Positions 23,478 through 32,469 of a stretch of DNA of 64,000 nucleotides are shown here, in pieces. Below the pieces are notes generated by a model. The model had not been told where the DNA came from and ran no database searches. It saw only the letters and a list, made by a program, of their open reading frames with translations. The translations under genes were made by a program, and so were the position numbers. The first letter of the stretch is position 1; each line of letters starts with the position of its first letter. Source of the DNA: Streptomyces sp. HNM0574 (lineage in GTDB: Bacteria > Actinomycetota > Actinomycetes > Streptomycetales > Streptomycetaceae); assembly GCF_012726235.1 (NCBI RefSeq), contig NZ_JAASAH010000014.1:62001-126000 (forward strand). The letters run 5' to 3'.

Positions 23478-26400
23478 TCAGTCGGCGAGCGGCGCCCCGC
23501 GCAGCCGGAGGCCCGATCCCGTACGGGACTTGGTGACCTGGAGCTGGGCGGGGATACGGCGGCGCAGGTCGGCGACGTGGCTGACGATGCCGACGCAGCG
23601 GTCGCGCTCGCGCAGCGAGTCGAGGACGTCCAGCACCTCGTCCAGGGTCTCCTCGTCGAGGCTGCCGAAGCCCTCGTCGATGAAGAGCGTCTCCAGCCGG
23701 GTGCCGCCCGCCTCCTCGGCGACCACGTCGGCCAGGCCCAGCGCGAGCGCGAGCGAGGCGGAGAAGGTCTCGCCGCCGGAGAGCGTGGAGGTGTCCCGGC
23801 GCACGCCCGTCCAGGAGTCGACGACGTGCAGCCCGAGCCCCGATCTGCCGCGCCCGCCGGTGCGTTCGTCGGAGTGGACGAGGGTGTAGCGGCCGGCGGA
23901 CATGGCCGCGAGCCGGATGCCGGCGGCGGCCGCGACCTGCTCCAGCCGGGCCGCCAGCACATAGCTCTCCAGCCGCATCTTCCGCTCGTTCTCCGCCGAG
24001 GTGCCGGCGGCGAGGGAGGCGATCCTGGCGACGCGCGCGGCGTGCGCGCGCAGCGGCGCCGTCTCCCGGACGCCGGTGACGGCCTCGGCGGTCAGCGCGT
24101 CGAGGTCGGCGCAGCGGGCGCGGGCCGTCTCCTCGGTGGCGTACGCCTCGCGCAGGCGGCGGGTGGCGGACTCGGCGGCCGCCTCGGCCGCCGCCACCTC
24201 CGCCGGCGGGAGCGCCGCGGCCCGGACCAGCTCCGGCTCGCCGGACTCGGCCTCGACGGCCGCCTCCTCGGCCTGCCAGGACTCCAGGCGGTGCCGCAGC
24301 GCGGCCTGTTCGTCCTCGCCGAGGACCGCGGCGACGGCCTCCTCCGGGGACGCGAAGCGGGCCCGCGCGGCGGCCTCGGCGAGCCGCGCCTCGGCGTCGT
24401 CCCGCGCCCGCGCCGCGGTCCCGGCGGCGCGTGCCGTCTCCGCCGCCTCGGCCAGCAGCGCGGCGCGGCGCTCCAGGACGGCGGCGCGCGCCTCCACGCT
24501 GCCCTCCTCGCCCCTGGCCTGCGCCAACTGCGCGGCCAGTTCCTCGTGTTCCCGCTGGAGCGCCTCCCGCCGCGAGGTACGCGCCGCGGCGCGGCGGGCG
24601 GCCTCCTGGTGCTGCTCCTGACGGCGGTCGTGCTCGCGCTCGGCGGCGTCGAGGGCCTCGCGGGCCGCGTGCGCGTCCCCGGCGGCGGCGCGCGCCGCGG
24701 TGTGCCGCTCCTCCAGCTCGGCGACGGCCTCGGCGAGGCGGTCCGTGCTCTCCAGGCCGTCCGTGCCGTCGCCGCCCGACTCGGCGCGTGCGGCGGCGAG
24801 TTCCTCCCGGACGCCCATGGCGCGGTGCTCGGCGCGGTCCCTGGACTCCTCGGCGGCGCGGGAGGCGGCGAGCGCGGCTTCCTCGGCCGCGCGGTCCACG
24901 TGCCCCTCGCCCGCGCGGGCCGGTGCCGGGTGCTCGGTGGCGCCGCAGACGGCGCAGGGCTCGCCCGCGCTCAGCTCCCGGGCGAGCTCGGCCGCGATGC
25001 CGCGCAGCCTGCGCTCCTTGAGGGCGAGCCAGTGCTCCTGGGCCGCGGCCGCCGCCTCGCGGGCGCGCAGCAGTTCCTCCTCGGTGCCGCGCGCCGTCTC
25101 CTCCAGCTTGTCCCGGCGGCGGGCGGCCTCCAGGCGCTGCCGGAGCGGCCCGAGCTGCCCGGCGAGCTGCTCGGTGCGGGTGGCGGCCTCGTGCGCCGCG
25201 TCGACCCGCCGCTGGTGGGTGTGGCGCCTGGACTCCCAGCCCGCGAGCCACTCCGCGGCCTCGCGCTGGAGGTCCTCGTCGGCGCGTGCCTCGCGGTCGA
25301 GGGCGGCGACCTCGTCGGTGAGGGCCGCGGTGCGGGCCTCGGCGCGGCGGGCCGCGTCGAGGGAGCCGAGCTCCTGGCGGAGCGCGCGCTCCCGTTCGGT
25401 GAGCGCCGCGGGGCTCTCCTCGGCGGTGCCGGGCGGGAGTTGGGCGCGGGCCGTCTGTTCGGCGCGGGCCGCGCGGGCGTGCTCCTCACGGGCCGCGGCG
25501 CACAGCGCGGCCGCGGGGGCGACGGCCTCGGCGGCCTGCGCGCGGCGCAACCGTCCGGCGGTCTCCTCCCGCTCGGCGGCGACGGACTCCAGTGCGGCGG
25601 CGCGCTGCCGGAGCGCTGCGTGCCGGTCCTGGGCGCGGGCGAGGCCGCGTTCCTCGTCGAGGCGGGCGGCGGCCTCGCCCTGCGCCCGCTCGGTGAGGCG
25701 CAGGGCGCTCGCGGCGATGTCGCGGCGTTCGCGTGCCTCGGCGCGGGCGAGCGCGGCCCAGCCGAGGACCGTCTGGGCCAACTCCGGGTCGGCGGGGGCC
25801 GGTTCGCGGCGTTCGGCGCGCTGCTTGGCCGTGCCGCTGCGGCGTCCGGTTCGGCGGCGCTGGTCGGGCAGGCCCGGCTCGGCCCCGTCCTCGGCCTCCC
25901 AGAGCCCCGGGGCCTCGGGGGCTCCCGGGCCCGCGGCCTGGCGCATGCGCTGGGCGAGGCCGGTCAGCGCCTCGTCGGCGGCGCGTACCCGCTCCTGCGC
26001 GGTGCGGCGCATGCCCGCGAGCTGTTCCTCGACGGCGGCGAAGCGACCGGTGTCGAAGAGCTTGCCGAGGAGCTTGGCCCGGTCCTCGGCGCCGGCCCGC
26101 AGGAAGCGCGCGAAGTCGCCCTGCGGGAGCAGCACGACCTGGCAGAACTGGTCCCGGCTCATGCCGGTGAGCTGCGTCAGTTCCTCGCCGATCTCCTGGT
26201 GGGAGCGGCTGAGCCCGTCCCAGGCGCCGGAGCGGTACTCGCGGAGCCAGGACTGTGCCTTCTCCGTGGTGTACCCGTCGCCGCGCCGCTTGGGCCGGAG
26301 CTGTTCGGGCCTGCGGGTGACCTCCAGGCGGCGGCCGCCGACGGTGAGGTCGAGCACGACCTCGGTGAGGGTGTGCGCCTCGGCGTGGTCGCTGCGCAGG

Positions 26401-26597
26401 GTGCCGCCGGGCTGCTGGCGGGCGCCGGGCACGCTGCCGTACAGCGCGAAGCAGACGGCGTCCAGGACGGAGGTCTTGCCCGCGCCGGTGGGGCCGTGCA
26501 GCAGGAACAGGCCGGCGGCGGAGAGTTCGTCGAAGTCGACGTGCTGGGTGCCGCCGAACGGGCCGAAGGCCGTGACGGAGAGCCGGTGCAGCCTCAA
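23478..26597 (-). CDS. sbcC: SbcC/Rad50-type exonuclease subunit, SMC-like ATPase
   Basis: A 1039-residue ATPase that works with SbcD to open hairpins and process DNA ends. The N-terminal half-domain has LHRLSVTAFGPF and Walker A GPTGAGKT (about 35-42); a long coiled coil, very rich in Ala, Glu and Arg, follows; the zinc hook CAVC is near residue 550; a second coil leads to the C-terminal half-domain with signature LSGGE (near 936) and Walker B/D-loop LFIDEGFGSLDE. The start is a TTG overlapping the sbcD stop (TTGA), a rare codon but with no better in-frame alternative. Confidence 0.94.
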   Translation of the reverse strand: MRLHRLSVTAFGPFGGTQHVDFDELSAAGLFLLHGPTGAGKTSVLDAVCFALYGSVPGARQQPGGTLRSDHAEAHTLTEVVLDLTVGGRRLEVTRRPEQLRPKRRGDGYTTEKAQSWLREYRSGAWDGLSRSHQEIGEELTQLTGMSRDQFCQVVLLPQGDFARFLRAGAEDRAKLLGKLFDTGRFAAVEEQLAGMRRTAQERVRAADEALTGLAQRMRQAAGPGAPEAPGLWEAEDGAEPGLPDQRRRTGRRSGTAKQRAERREPAPADPELAQTVLGWAALARAEARERRDIAASALRLTERAQGEAAARLDEERGLARAQDRHAALRQRAAALESVAAEREETAGRLRRAQAAEAVAPAAALCAAAREEHARAARAEQTARAQLPPGTAEESPAALTERERALRQELGSLDAARRAEARTAALTDEVAALDREARADEDLQREAAEWLAGWESRRHTHQRRVDAAHEAATRTEQLAGQLGPLRQRLEAARRRDKLEETARGTEEELLRAREAAAAAQEHWLALKERRLRGIAAELARELSAGEPCAVCGATEHPAPARAGEGHVDRAAEEAALAASRAAEESRDRAEHRAMGVREELAAARAESGGDGTDGLESTDRLAEAVAELEERHTAARAAAGDAHAAREALDAAEREHDRRQEQHQEAARRAAARTSRREALQREHEELAAQLAQARGEEGSVEARAAVLERRAALLAEAAETARAAGTAARARDDAEARLAEAAARARFASPEEAVAAVLGEDEQAALRHRLESWQAEEAAVEAESGEPELVRAAALPPAEVAAAEAAAESATRRLREAYATEETARARCADLDALTAEAVTGVRETAPLRAHAARVARIASLAAGTSAENERKMRLESYVLAARLEQVAAAAGIRLAAMSAGRYTLVHSDERTGGRGRSGLGLHVVDSWTGVRRDTSTLSGGETFSASLALALGLADVVAEEAGGTRLETLFIDEGFGSLDEETLDEVLDVLDSLRERDRCVGIVSHVADLRRRIPAQLQVTKSRTGSGLRLRGAPLAD

Positions 26598-27799
26598 CGC
26601 GCCGCCTCCGCCCGCTCGTCGGCCCGGGCCGGGGGCGCGTACGCCGTCTCGCGGGCCTCGTCCTCGCGTACCGCGTCGAAGGCTTCGCCGAGCAGGCGGC
26701 GTTCGGCCGGGTCGGCGGCGGTGCCGCCGCGGACGTGGGCGACGAAGTCCTCGGCGATCTGCCGCTCGTCGCGTCCCCTGAGCCGTTCGGCATAGGTGCC
26801 GGAGGCGGTCTCCTCGGGGCGGTCGGGGCGGAAGCGGATGCTGACGACGTGCGGGAAGCGGGCGGCGAGCCGGGCCATCGGCTCGTGCGGGCGCACCGGG
26901 TCGGTGAGGGTGGCCTCGACCCAGGCGGACTCGGCCTCCTCGTGCTCCGGCGCGCCGAGCAATTCCTCCAGGGTGCCGGTGAGCCGGGCGAGCGCGCGGG
27001 GGCGCGGGCAGTACAGCCGCCGCGCCTCGACGGAGCCCTCGGCGTCGAGGTCGACCAGCCACATGGACTTGCGGTGGTGCTCCTCGGAGAAGGAGTACGC
27101 GAGGGGCGAGCCGGAGTACCGCACGCGGCCGGTGAGGGTCTGGCAGCCGTGCAGGTGGCCGAGGGCGACGTAGTCGGCGCCGTCGAAGACGGAGACCGGG
27201 ACGGAGGCCACGCCGCCGGTGGTGATGTCGCGTTCGCTGTCGGAGCCCTGCCCGCCCTGCACGAAGGCGTGCGCGAGGACGACGGAGCGGGTGCCCTCGG
27301 GCCGCTGTGCGAGGTCGGCGCGCACCCGGTCCATGGCGGCGGTGAGCACGGCGGTGTGCCCGCGTCCCTCGGCGCCCAACTGCTCGCGGACGAGGGCCGG
27401 TTCGAGGTAGGGCAGCCCGTAGAAGGCGACGTCGCCGTGCGCGTCGGGGAGGACGACGGGCTCGCCGCAGGTGTCCGGGTCGGTGCGGAGGTGGATTCCG
27501 GCCCGCCGCATCAGCCCGGAGCCGACACCGAGCCGCCTGGCCGAGTCGTGGTTGCCGGAGATCATGACCGTCGGGACGCCGAGGTCGGCGAGCCGGTGCA
27601 ACGCGCTGTCGAACAGCTCGACGGCGGCGAGCGGCGGGACGGCACGGTCGTAGACGTCACCGGCGACGACGACGGCGTCCACCGCCTCGCGTTCGACGGT
27701 GGCGGTGAGGTGGTCGAGGAAGAGGTGCTGCGCGTCGAGCAGGCTCTCCTTGTGGAAGCGGCGGCCGAGGTGCCAGTCCGAGGTGTGCAGCAGCCTCAC
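26594..27799 (-). CDS. sbcD: SbcD/Mre11-type exonuclease subunit
   Basis: A 401-residue metallophosphoesterase nuclease. The phosphodiesterase motifs are in order: HTSDWHLGR at the N-terminus, VVAGDVYDR, SGNHDSARR, and LAHAF...GHLHGCQ with metal-binding His residues. GTG at 27799 follows GGAGGTG. It is the first gene of a two-gene operon, coupled to sbcC by a 4-nt overlap. A capping domain lies C-terminal. Confidence 0.95.
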   Translation of the reverse strand: MRLLHTSDWHLGRRFHKESLLDAQHLFLDHLTATVEREAVDAVVVAGDVYDRAVPPLAAVELFDSALHRLADLGVPTVMISGNHDSARRLGVGSGLMRRAGIHLRTDPDTCGEPVVLPDAHGDVAFYGLPYLEPALVREQLGAEGRGHTAVLTAAMDRVRADLAQRPEGTRSVVLAHAFVQGGQGSDSERDITTGGVASVPVSVFDGADYVALGHLHGCQTLTGRVRYSGSPLAYSFSEEHHRKSMWLVDLDAEGSVEARRLYCPRPRALARLTGTLEELLGAPEHEEAESAWVEATLTDPVRPHEPMARLAARFPHVVSIRFRPDRPEETASGTYAERLRGRDERQIAEDFVAHVRGGTAADPAERRLLGEAFDAVREDEARETAYAPPARADERAEAAR

Positions 27800-28009
27800 C
27801 AGGGCACCTCCGCCGGGCCGCACCTTTCGGCCCGCCTTGTCGGCGCGCCTGTCTCCGTCGCCACAGCTCCCCGCCCTTCCCGCCCCGGTCCTCGTCCTGT
27901 CCGCCCGCCGCCCGCTCCGGCGGCTGTCGATCAGCGGCGGCCCACCCTAGTACCGGACACCGACAACGCACCGGGCGTGCCCGGTTCGCCCCGGTTCGCG
28001 CGTACGGTT

Positions 28010-28636
28010 TCAGACCGTCCCGTACGCCTCGCCGCCGAGTTCGAGCCCGGCGGTGCCCGCGGTGGTGTCCGCCAGCCAGGCCCGGAACTCCTCCAGATCC
28101 GCCTCCGGCAGGCCCACCTCGATGCTCACCTCGGCCCCGTACGTCACCTCGCGCACCGCGCGGCCCGCCGAGCGCAGGTCGTTCTCCAGCCGTCCGGCCC
28201 GCTCGTGGCCGGCGGTGACGGTGACGATCCGGAACCGCTTGCGGGTGACCGTGCCGAGCGCGTCCAGCGCCTCGCCGACCACGCCGCCGTAGGCGCGGAT
28301 CAGCCCTCCGGCGCCGAGCTTCACGCCGCCGAAGTAGCGGGTGACGACGGCGACGACGTACCGCATGTCACGGCGGGTGAGCATCTGCAGCATGGGCACG
28401 CCGGCGGTGCCGCCGGGCTCGCCGTCGTCGCTGGCCTTCTGGATCCCGCCGTCGGCGCCGATCACGTACGCCCAGCAGTTGTGGTTGGCGCCCGGGTGCT
28501 CCCGGCGGATGCGCGCGACGAAGTCCTGCGCCTCCTCCTCGGTCGCGGCCGGGGCCAGATGGCACAGGAAGCGTGAGCGGTTGATCTCCGACTCGTGCAC
28601 CCCCTCGCCCGCGAGGGTCACGTACTGTTCCTGCAT
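28010..28636 (-). CDS. YigZ/IMPACT family protein (UPF0029)
   Basis: A 208-residue protein. The N-terminal UPF0029 domain has SRFLCHLAPAATEEEAQDFV, HNCWAYVIG, and SDDGEPGGTAG followed by VVTRYFGGVKLGAGGLIRAY; a small ferredoxin-like C-terminal domain (DUF1949-type, about 140-205) follows. Eukaryotic IMPACT modulates Gcn2; bacterial YigZ function is unresolved. Stands alone behind a 210-bp gap after sbcD. Confidence 0.9.
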   Translation of the reverse strand: MQEQYVTLAGEGVHESEINRSRFLCHLAPAATEEEAQDFVARIRREHPGANHNCWAYVIGADGGIQKASDDGEPGGTAGVPMLQMLTRRDMRYVVAVVTRYFGGVKLGAGGLIRAYGGVVGEALDALGTVTRKRFRIVTVTAGHERAGRLENDLRSAGRAVREVTYGAEVSIEVGLPEADLEEFRAWLADTTAGTAGLELGGEAYGTV

Positions 28637-28715
28637 CCCGCCACCCTATGCGGGGCCGCCGACAGCGATACCGCCGGGCGGGAATGCCCGCGCCCCCGCA
28701 CCGGTTGCCGGGGTC

Positions 28716-29135
28716 ATGAACGCAGACGGTTACGCGGACGAGCGGACGATCCGCAGGATTCTCACGGAGAGCGGCGACACCTGGGCGGTGGCCGGCCTCT
28801 CGACGAACGAGCAGCGTCCGGCCCTGGGCGTGGCCCGGGTGCTGCGGCGCTTCGGCAAGCGCGTGGTGCCGGTGCACCCGAAGGCGGAGACGGTGGACGG
28901 CGAGCCGGGGTACGCCTCGCTCTCCGACATCCCGTTCCCGGTCGACGTGGTCGACGTGTTCGTCAACTCCCGGCTGGCCGGGGCCGTGGCGGACGAGGCG
29001 GTCGCCATCGGCGCGAAGGCCGTCTGGTTCCAGCTCGGCGTGATCGACGAGGCCGCGCTGGCGCGCACCCGCGCGGCGGGCCTGGAGATGGTCATGGACC
29101 GCTGCCCGGCGATCGAGATCCCCCGCCTGCGCTGA
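28716..29135 (+). CDS. CoA-binding domain protein (YccU type)
   Basis: A 139-residue single Rossmann-like CoA-binding domain. Visible are WAVAGLSTNEQRPALGVARVL (nucleotide-binding turn), KRVVPVHPKAETVDGEPGY, VDVVDVFVNSRLAGAVADEAV, AKAVWFQLGVIDEAAL and a terminal DRCPAIEIPRL. Members of this group bind CoA; their role is unknown. ATG at 28716 matches the start of the fold. Confidence 0.88.
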   Translation: MNADGYADERTIRRILTESGDTWAVAGLSTNEQRPALGVARVLRRFGKRVVPVHPKAETVDGEPGYASLSDIPFPVDVVDVFVNSRLAGAVADEAVAIGAKAVWFQLGVIDEAALARTRAAGLEMVMDRCPAIEIPRLR

Positions 29136-29168
29136 GCCGGGGACTGGAGGCGGGGGCCGGGGGCCGGG

Positions 29169-29723
29169 TCAGCGGACGCCGAGGCCCTCCACGACCGTTG
29201 CTCCGGGCAGTCCGGCGAGCGCCTTGCCGGGCACGATCAGCTTGCCGCGCCGCCGTCCGCTGCCGATGAGCACCCAGGGCAGATCGGCCACGGCGGCGTC
29301 GACGAGGAGGGGCCACGCCTCGGGCAGGCCGACGGGCGTGATCCCGCCGTACTCCATGCCGGTCTCGCCGACGGCGAGGTCCCGCGGCGCGAACGAGACC
29401 TTGCGCGCGCCGAGTTGGCGCCGCGCGGCCCCGTTGACGTCGACGCGGGTGGCCGAGGGGACGACACAGGCGGCCAGTCCGCGCTCGCCGCCGCGCTTGG
29501 CGGCGACGACGACGCAGTTTGCCGAGGCCTCCCACAGCTCCTCGCCGTAGGTGCGGACGAAGACCTCGGTGTCGGCCTTCTCGGGGTCGGTGTCGACGTA
29601 GAGCAGCTGGTCGGCGGGGACGGGGCCGCTCCAGGCGCGGACGGCCTCGGCCGCCGGCCCCGTGCAGGCGTCGGACTCGGCGGCGGGCTCGGCGTGCTCG
29701 AAGGTTCCGATGGGCGGGCGCAT
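29169..29723 (-). CDS. YbaK/EbsC-type aminoacyl-tRNA deacylase domain protein
   Basis: A 184-residue protein of the YbaK/ProX trans-editing group, which hydrolyse mischarged tRNAs such as Cys-tRNA(Pro). It has CVVVAAKRGGERGLAACVVPSATRVD and the GMEYGGITPVGLP substrate-loop motif. ATG at 29723 was chosen because TAGCGT at 29731-29736 (complement) ends 7 nt before it; a GTG at 29732 would lie inside that -10. Substrate specificity cannot be read off. Confidence 0.86.
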   Translation of the reverse strand: MRPPIGTFEHAEPAAESDACTGPAAEAVRAWSGPVPADQLLYVDTDPEKADTEVFVRTYGEELWEASANCVVVAAKRGGERGLAACVVPSATRVDVNGAARRQLGARKVSFAPRDLAVGETGMEYGGITPVGLPEAWPLLVDAAVADLPWVLIGSGRRRGKLIVPGKALAGLPGATVVEGLGVR

Positions 29724-29778
29724 GCGGCGCACGCTAACACCGCGTCAGGGGCCGGCGGGGCGGGTGTCCAACTGCCGG

Positions 29779-30351
29779 TCAGCGCGGGACCGGTACGGCC
29801 ACGACCATGGTCATCGCCACCGGCTCGGACCCGTGGTTGCGGTACGCGTGCGCGACGCCGGACTCGAAGGTGGCCGAAGTGCCCGCGGGGACGCGGTAGT
29901 CGGCGCCGTCGACGGTGAGCGTGAGCTCGCCCTCCCGCACGTGCACCAGTTCGGCGGTCCCCGAGGGGTGCGGCTCCGACTCGCTGCCCTCCCCCGGCTC
30001 CAGCCGCCAGTGCCACAGCTCCACGGGCCCCGGCGCCTCGGCCCCCGCGAGGAGCGTGCCGTGGCTGCCCGCCTCGGTCGACCAGAGGCGTACGGCCTGT
30101 TCCTCGGGGACGAGGCGGACGCGCGGCTCCTGGTCGAAGTCGAGGAGCGTGGTGACGCTGACGCCCAGCGCGTCCCCGATCTTCACGACCGTGGCGACGC
30201 TGGGGTTGGTGCGCGCCTGCTCGATCTGGATGAGCATGCCGCGGCTGACCCCGGCACGCGCGGCGAGGGCGTCGAGGGTGAACCCGCGTTCCTGGCGCCA
30301 CCGTTTGAGGTTCCGGGCGAGGGACTGCGTGAGGTGGTCGAGGTCCGTCAC
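29779..30351 (-). CDS. XRE-cupin regulator
   Basis: A 190-residue regulator with an N-terminal helix-turn-helix (about 10-65; FTLDALAARAGVSRGMLIQIEQARTNPS) and a C-terminal cupin (about 100-185; SGTAELVHVREGELTLTVDG, then SGVAHAYRNHGSEPV with a metal-type His). It diverges from an EamA transporter; a 5-4-5 palindrome sits between its promoter elements. The usual partnership suggests ligand-controlled expression of the exporter. GTG start, no Shine-Dalgarno seen. Confidence 0.9.
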   Translation of the reverse strand: MTDLDHLTQSLARNLKRWRQERGFTLDALAARAGVSRGMLIQIEQARTNPSVATVVKIGDALGVSVTTLLDFDQEPRVRLVPEEQAVRLWSTEAGSHGTLLAGAEAPGPVELWHWRLEPGEGSESEPHPSGTAELVHVREGELTLTVDGADYRVPAGTSATFESGVAHAYRNHGSEPVAMTMVVAVPVPR

Positions 30352-30365
30352 GGTTTTCCGTACCG

Positions 30366-30379
30366 TCCAATATTTTGGA
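30366..30379. promoter_or_regulatory. palindrome TCCAATATTTTGGA between XRE-cupin and EamA genes
   Basis: Arms TCCAA/TTGGA flank TATT, in the most AT-rich spot of the 102-bp divergent gap. On the leftward strand it precedes TACGGA and the XRE-cupin start by only 14 bp, fitting autoregulation. Confidence 0.55.
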
Positions 30380-30453
30380 TGACAGTGTGCATTTCAATGA
30401 CCTACGCTGCACTGGACTTGATCGTTCAGGCAACTGTACTGCGAGGTGCGTCC

Positions 30454-31326
30454 ATGACCGCGGCCCTGGCCCTGGCCACGAGCCTGCTGTGGGGACTGGC
30501 CGACTTCGGGGGCGGGCTGCTCACCCGGCGGATGTCCGCGCTGACCGTCGTCGTGGTCTCGCAGACGCTGGCCGCCGTGGTCCTCGGCGGGATCGTCGTC
30601 GCGACCGGCGGCTGGAGCGAGTGGGGACCGCAGCTGTGGTTCGCGGTCGCCGCCGGGGTCGTCGGCCCGGTGGGGATGCTCGCCTTCTACAAGGCGCTCT
30701 CCCAGGGCCCCATGGGCGTCGTCTCCCCGCTCGCCTCGCTGTCGGTGCTCGTCCCCGTCGGCGCAGGGCTGGCCCTCGGGGACCACCCGGGGCTGCTCCA
30801 GGGCGTCGGTCTCGCCATCGCGCTCGTCGGCGTACTCCTCGCGGGCGGGCCCGAGTTCAGGGGCGCGCCCGTGCAGCGGCAGACGATCGCGCTGACGCTG
30901 CTCTCGGCGCTCGGCTTCGGCGCGGTGATGGCCCTGATCGAACACGCCTCGACGACCCTCACCGGGCTCTTCCTCGCCCTGTTCGTCCAGCGGGTGTGCA
31001 ACGTCGCCGTCGGCGGCGTCGCCCTGTTCGCCCAGGTCAGGCGCGGGGTCCCGGCGCTCCCGGCGGTGGGCGCGGCCGGACGCCGGGCGGTCGCGGCGGC
31101 GCTGCCCGCGCTCGCCTTCGTCGGGCTCGCGGACGTCGCCGCCAACGGCACGTACATGCTCGCGGCCCAGCTCGGCCCGGTGACGATGGCCGCGGTGCTG
31201 GCCTCGCTCTACCCCGTCGTCACCGCGCTCGCCGCACGCGGCTTCCTGCGCGAGCGGCTGCGCGTGGTGCAGGCGGCCGGCGCCGGACTCGCCCTCTTCG
31301 GCACCGTCCTCCTCGCCTCGGCCTGA
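30454..31326 (+). CDS. EamA/DMT family transporter
   Basis: A 290-residue inner-membrane protein with about ten hydrophobic segments in two EamA repeats (ALALATSLLWGLADFGGGLLTRR at the start; PALAFVGLADVAANGTYMLAAQLGPVTMAAVLASLYPVVTALAAR marking the second repeat). DMT exporters move amino acids or metabolites outward. Divergent XRE-cupin regulator likely controls it. Substrate unknown. Confidence 0.9.
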   Translation: MTAALALATSLLWGLADFGGGLLTRRMSALTVVVVSQTLAAVVLGGIVVATGGWSEWGPQLWFAVAAGVVGPVGMLAFYKALSQGPMGVVSPLASLSVLVPVGAGLALGDHPGLLQGVGLAIALVGVLLAGGPEFRGAPVQRQTIALTLLSALGFGAVMALIEHASTTLTGLFLALFVQRVCNVAVGGVALFAQVRRGVPALPAVGAAGRRAVAAALPALAFVGLADVAANGTYMLAAQLGPVTMAAVLASLYPVVTALAARGFLRERLRVVQAAGAGLALFGTVLLASA

Positions 31327-31377
31327 CGGGCCCGGGCCCAACGGCCCTGCCGGGGACGCCGGTCGGGCGCCCGCCGG

Positions 31378-31467
31378 TCACAGGTGCCGGATCAGGTACG
31401 CCAGCATGGCCACGCCCGTGAGGGCGACGGCGCACGCGAGCAGGATACGGAGCACGCGGTCGTTCAC
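31378..31467 (-). CDS. 29-residue single-pass membrane peptide
   Basis: GTG start preceded by GGGAGGAGG, one of the strongest Shine-Dalgarno sequences in the window. The product is a short basic N-terminus (NDRVLR), one continuous hydrophobic helix of about 19 residues (ILLACAVALTGVAMLAYLI) and RHL at the C-terminus. It lies 44 bp after the acyltransferase stop on the same strand and may be its operon partner. No family recognised; could be a small membrane regulator. Confidence 0.6.
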   Translation of the reverse strand: MNDRVLRILLACAVALTGVAMLAYLIRHL

Positions 31468-31511
31468 GGCTGCCTCCTCCCTCGCCCCACTTCGGCCCGG
31501 GGCCGGGGCGG

Positions 31512-32297
31512 CTACCGCTCCCCGGCAGCCGAGTCCAGTGTGCCCCCGCTCCCCCGTTCCGTGCCGGAGCCGGGGGCGCCCTCCTGCGCGGGCAACCTGC
31601 CCAGCGCCGCGAGCTGTTCGGGCGTCACGCCCTCCGGCACCGGCACCGGCGGCGGCGTGCGCAGCGGCGGCTGCCAGCCCGCCTCCGGCTCCCACCGGCG
31701 CACCACCCGCGCCGGCGCACCGGCCACCACGGCGTGGTCGGGCACCTCGCCGCGGACGACGGAACCGGCCGCGACCACCACGTTCCGGCCCAGCCTGGCG
31801 CCGGGCAGCACCACGGCACCGGCCCCGAGCCAGCTGCCGCTGCCGATCTCGACGGGCGCGGTACGCGGCCACTGCTTGCCGACGGGCTCGTCCGGGTCGT
31901 CGTAGGAGTGGTTGGTGGAGGTGATGTAGACGTACGGGCCGCAGAAGACGTCGTCCCCCACCGTCACCGAGGTGTCGGCGATGACGTGGCTGCCGCGTCC
32001 GAGCACCACCCCGTTCCCCAGCCGCAGCACCGTGTCGGGGCCGAGGTCCAGGTCGGGCATCATCCCGGCGGTGAGCGTCACCTCCTGGCCGACGATGCAG
32101 TGGTCGCCGAGCTCGATCCACGGCGTACCGAACACCGTCCCCTGCGGGAAGGCCAGCCGGGTACCGGTGCCGATCCGGCGGAAGGCGTACGGGCCGGGGC
32201 GCTCGGCGGTCACCGCGCCGGTGCGCTGCGCCCAGCCCCAGGCGCGGTGTACGGCGCGGGAGGCCAGCGCGGAGAGGGAGTCGCGGATCGAGGGCAC
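31512..32297 (-). CDS. left-handed beta-helix acyltransferase (hexapeptide repeats)
   Basis: A 261-residue protein with hexapeptide repeats of the LbH/maltose O-acetyltransferase type, for example GDHCIVGQEVTL, GNGVVLGRGSHVIADTSVTV, the catalytic-type TNHSYDDP loop and GSGSWLGAGAVVLPGARLGRNVVV, followed by AGAPARVV. The C-terminal 50 residues are a Pro-rich tail. GTG at 32297 is chosen because TACGGT lies 6 nt before it (leaderless pattern). Acyl acceptor unknown; sugar or polysaccharide O-acetylation is likely by family. Confidence 0.82.
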   Translation of the reverse strand: MPSIRDSLSALASRAVHRAWGWAQRTGAVTAERPGPYAFRRIGTGTRLAFPQGTVFGTPWIELGDHCIVGQEVTLTAGMMPDLDLGPDTVLRLGNGVVLGRGSHVIADTSVTVGDDVFCGPYVYITSTNHSYDDPDEPVGKQWPRTAPVEIGSGSWLGAGAVVLPGARLGRNVVVAAGSVVRGEVPDHAVVAGAPARVVRRWEPEAGWQPPLRTPPPVPVPEGVTPEQLAALGRLPAQEGAPGSGTERGSGGTLDSAAGER

Positions 32298-32469
32298 CGG
32301 CTCACCGTAGTCCGGGAGTACGGGCCCGGTACCCGCGGATGCGCTGTGATCTTCAACCCACCGATCGCTTACGGTGCACGGAGCGTCCGGCCCGTGCGGA
32401 GAGCTTCTCCCCCGCCGGCGGACGTGAGCGACAGCCAGCGACGGACGAGCCGGGAAGGCAGCGGAGACG

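Noticed and set aside
23415..26795. A very long open frame (over 1100 codons) on the plus strand opposite sbcC
   Set aside because: It mirrors the coiled-coil region of sbcC, is Gly/Ala/Arg low complexity, has no domain, and arises because GC-rich DNA lacks stop codons in the antisense frame.
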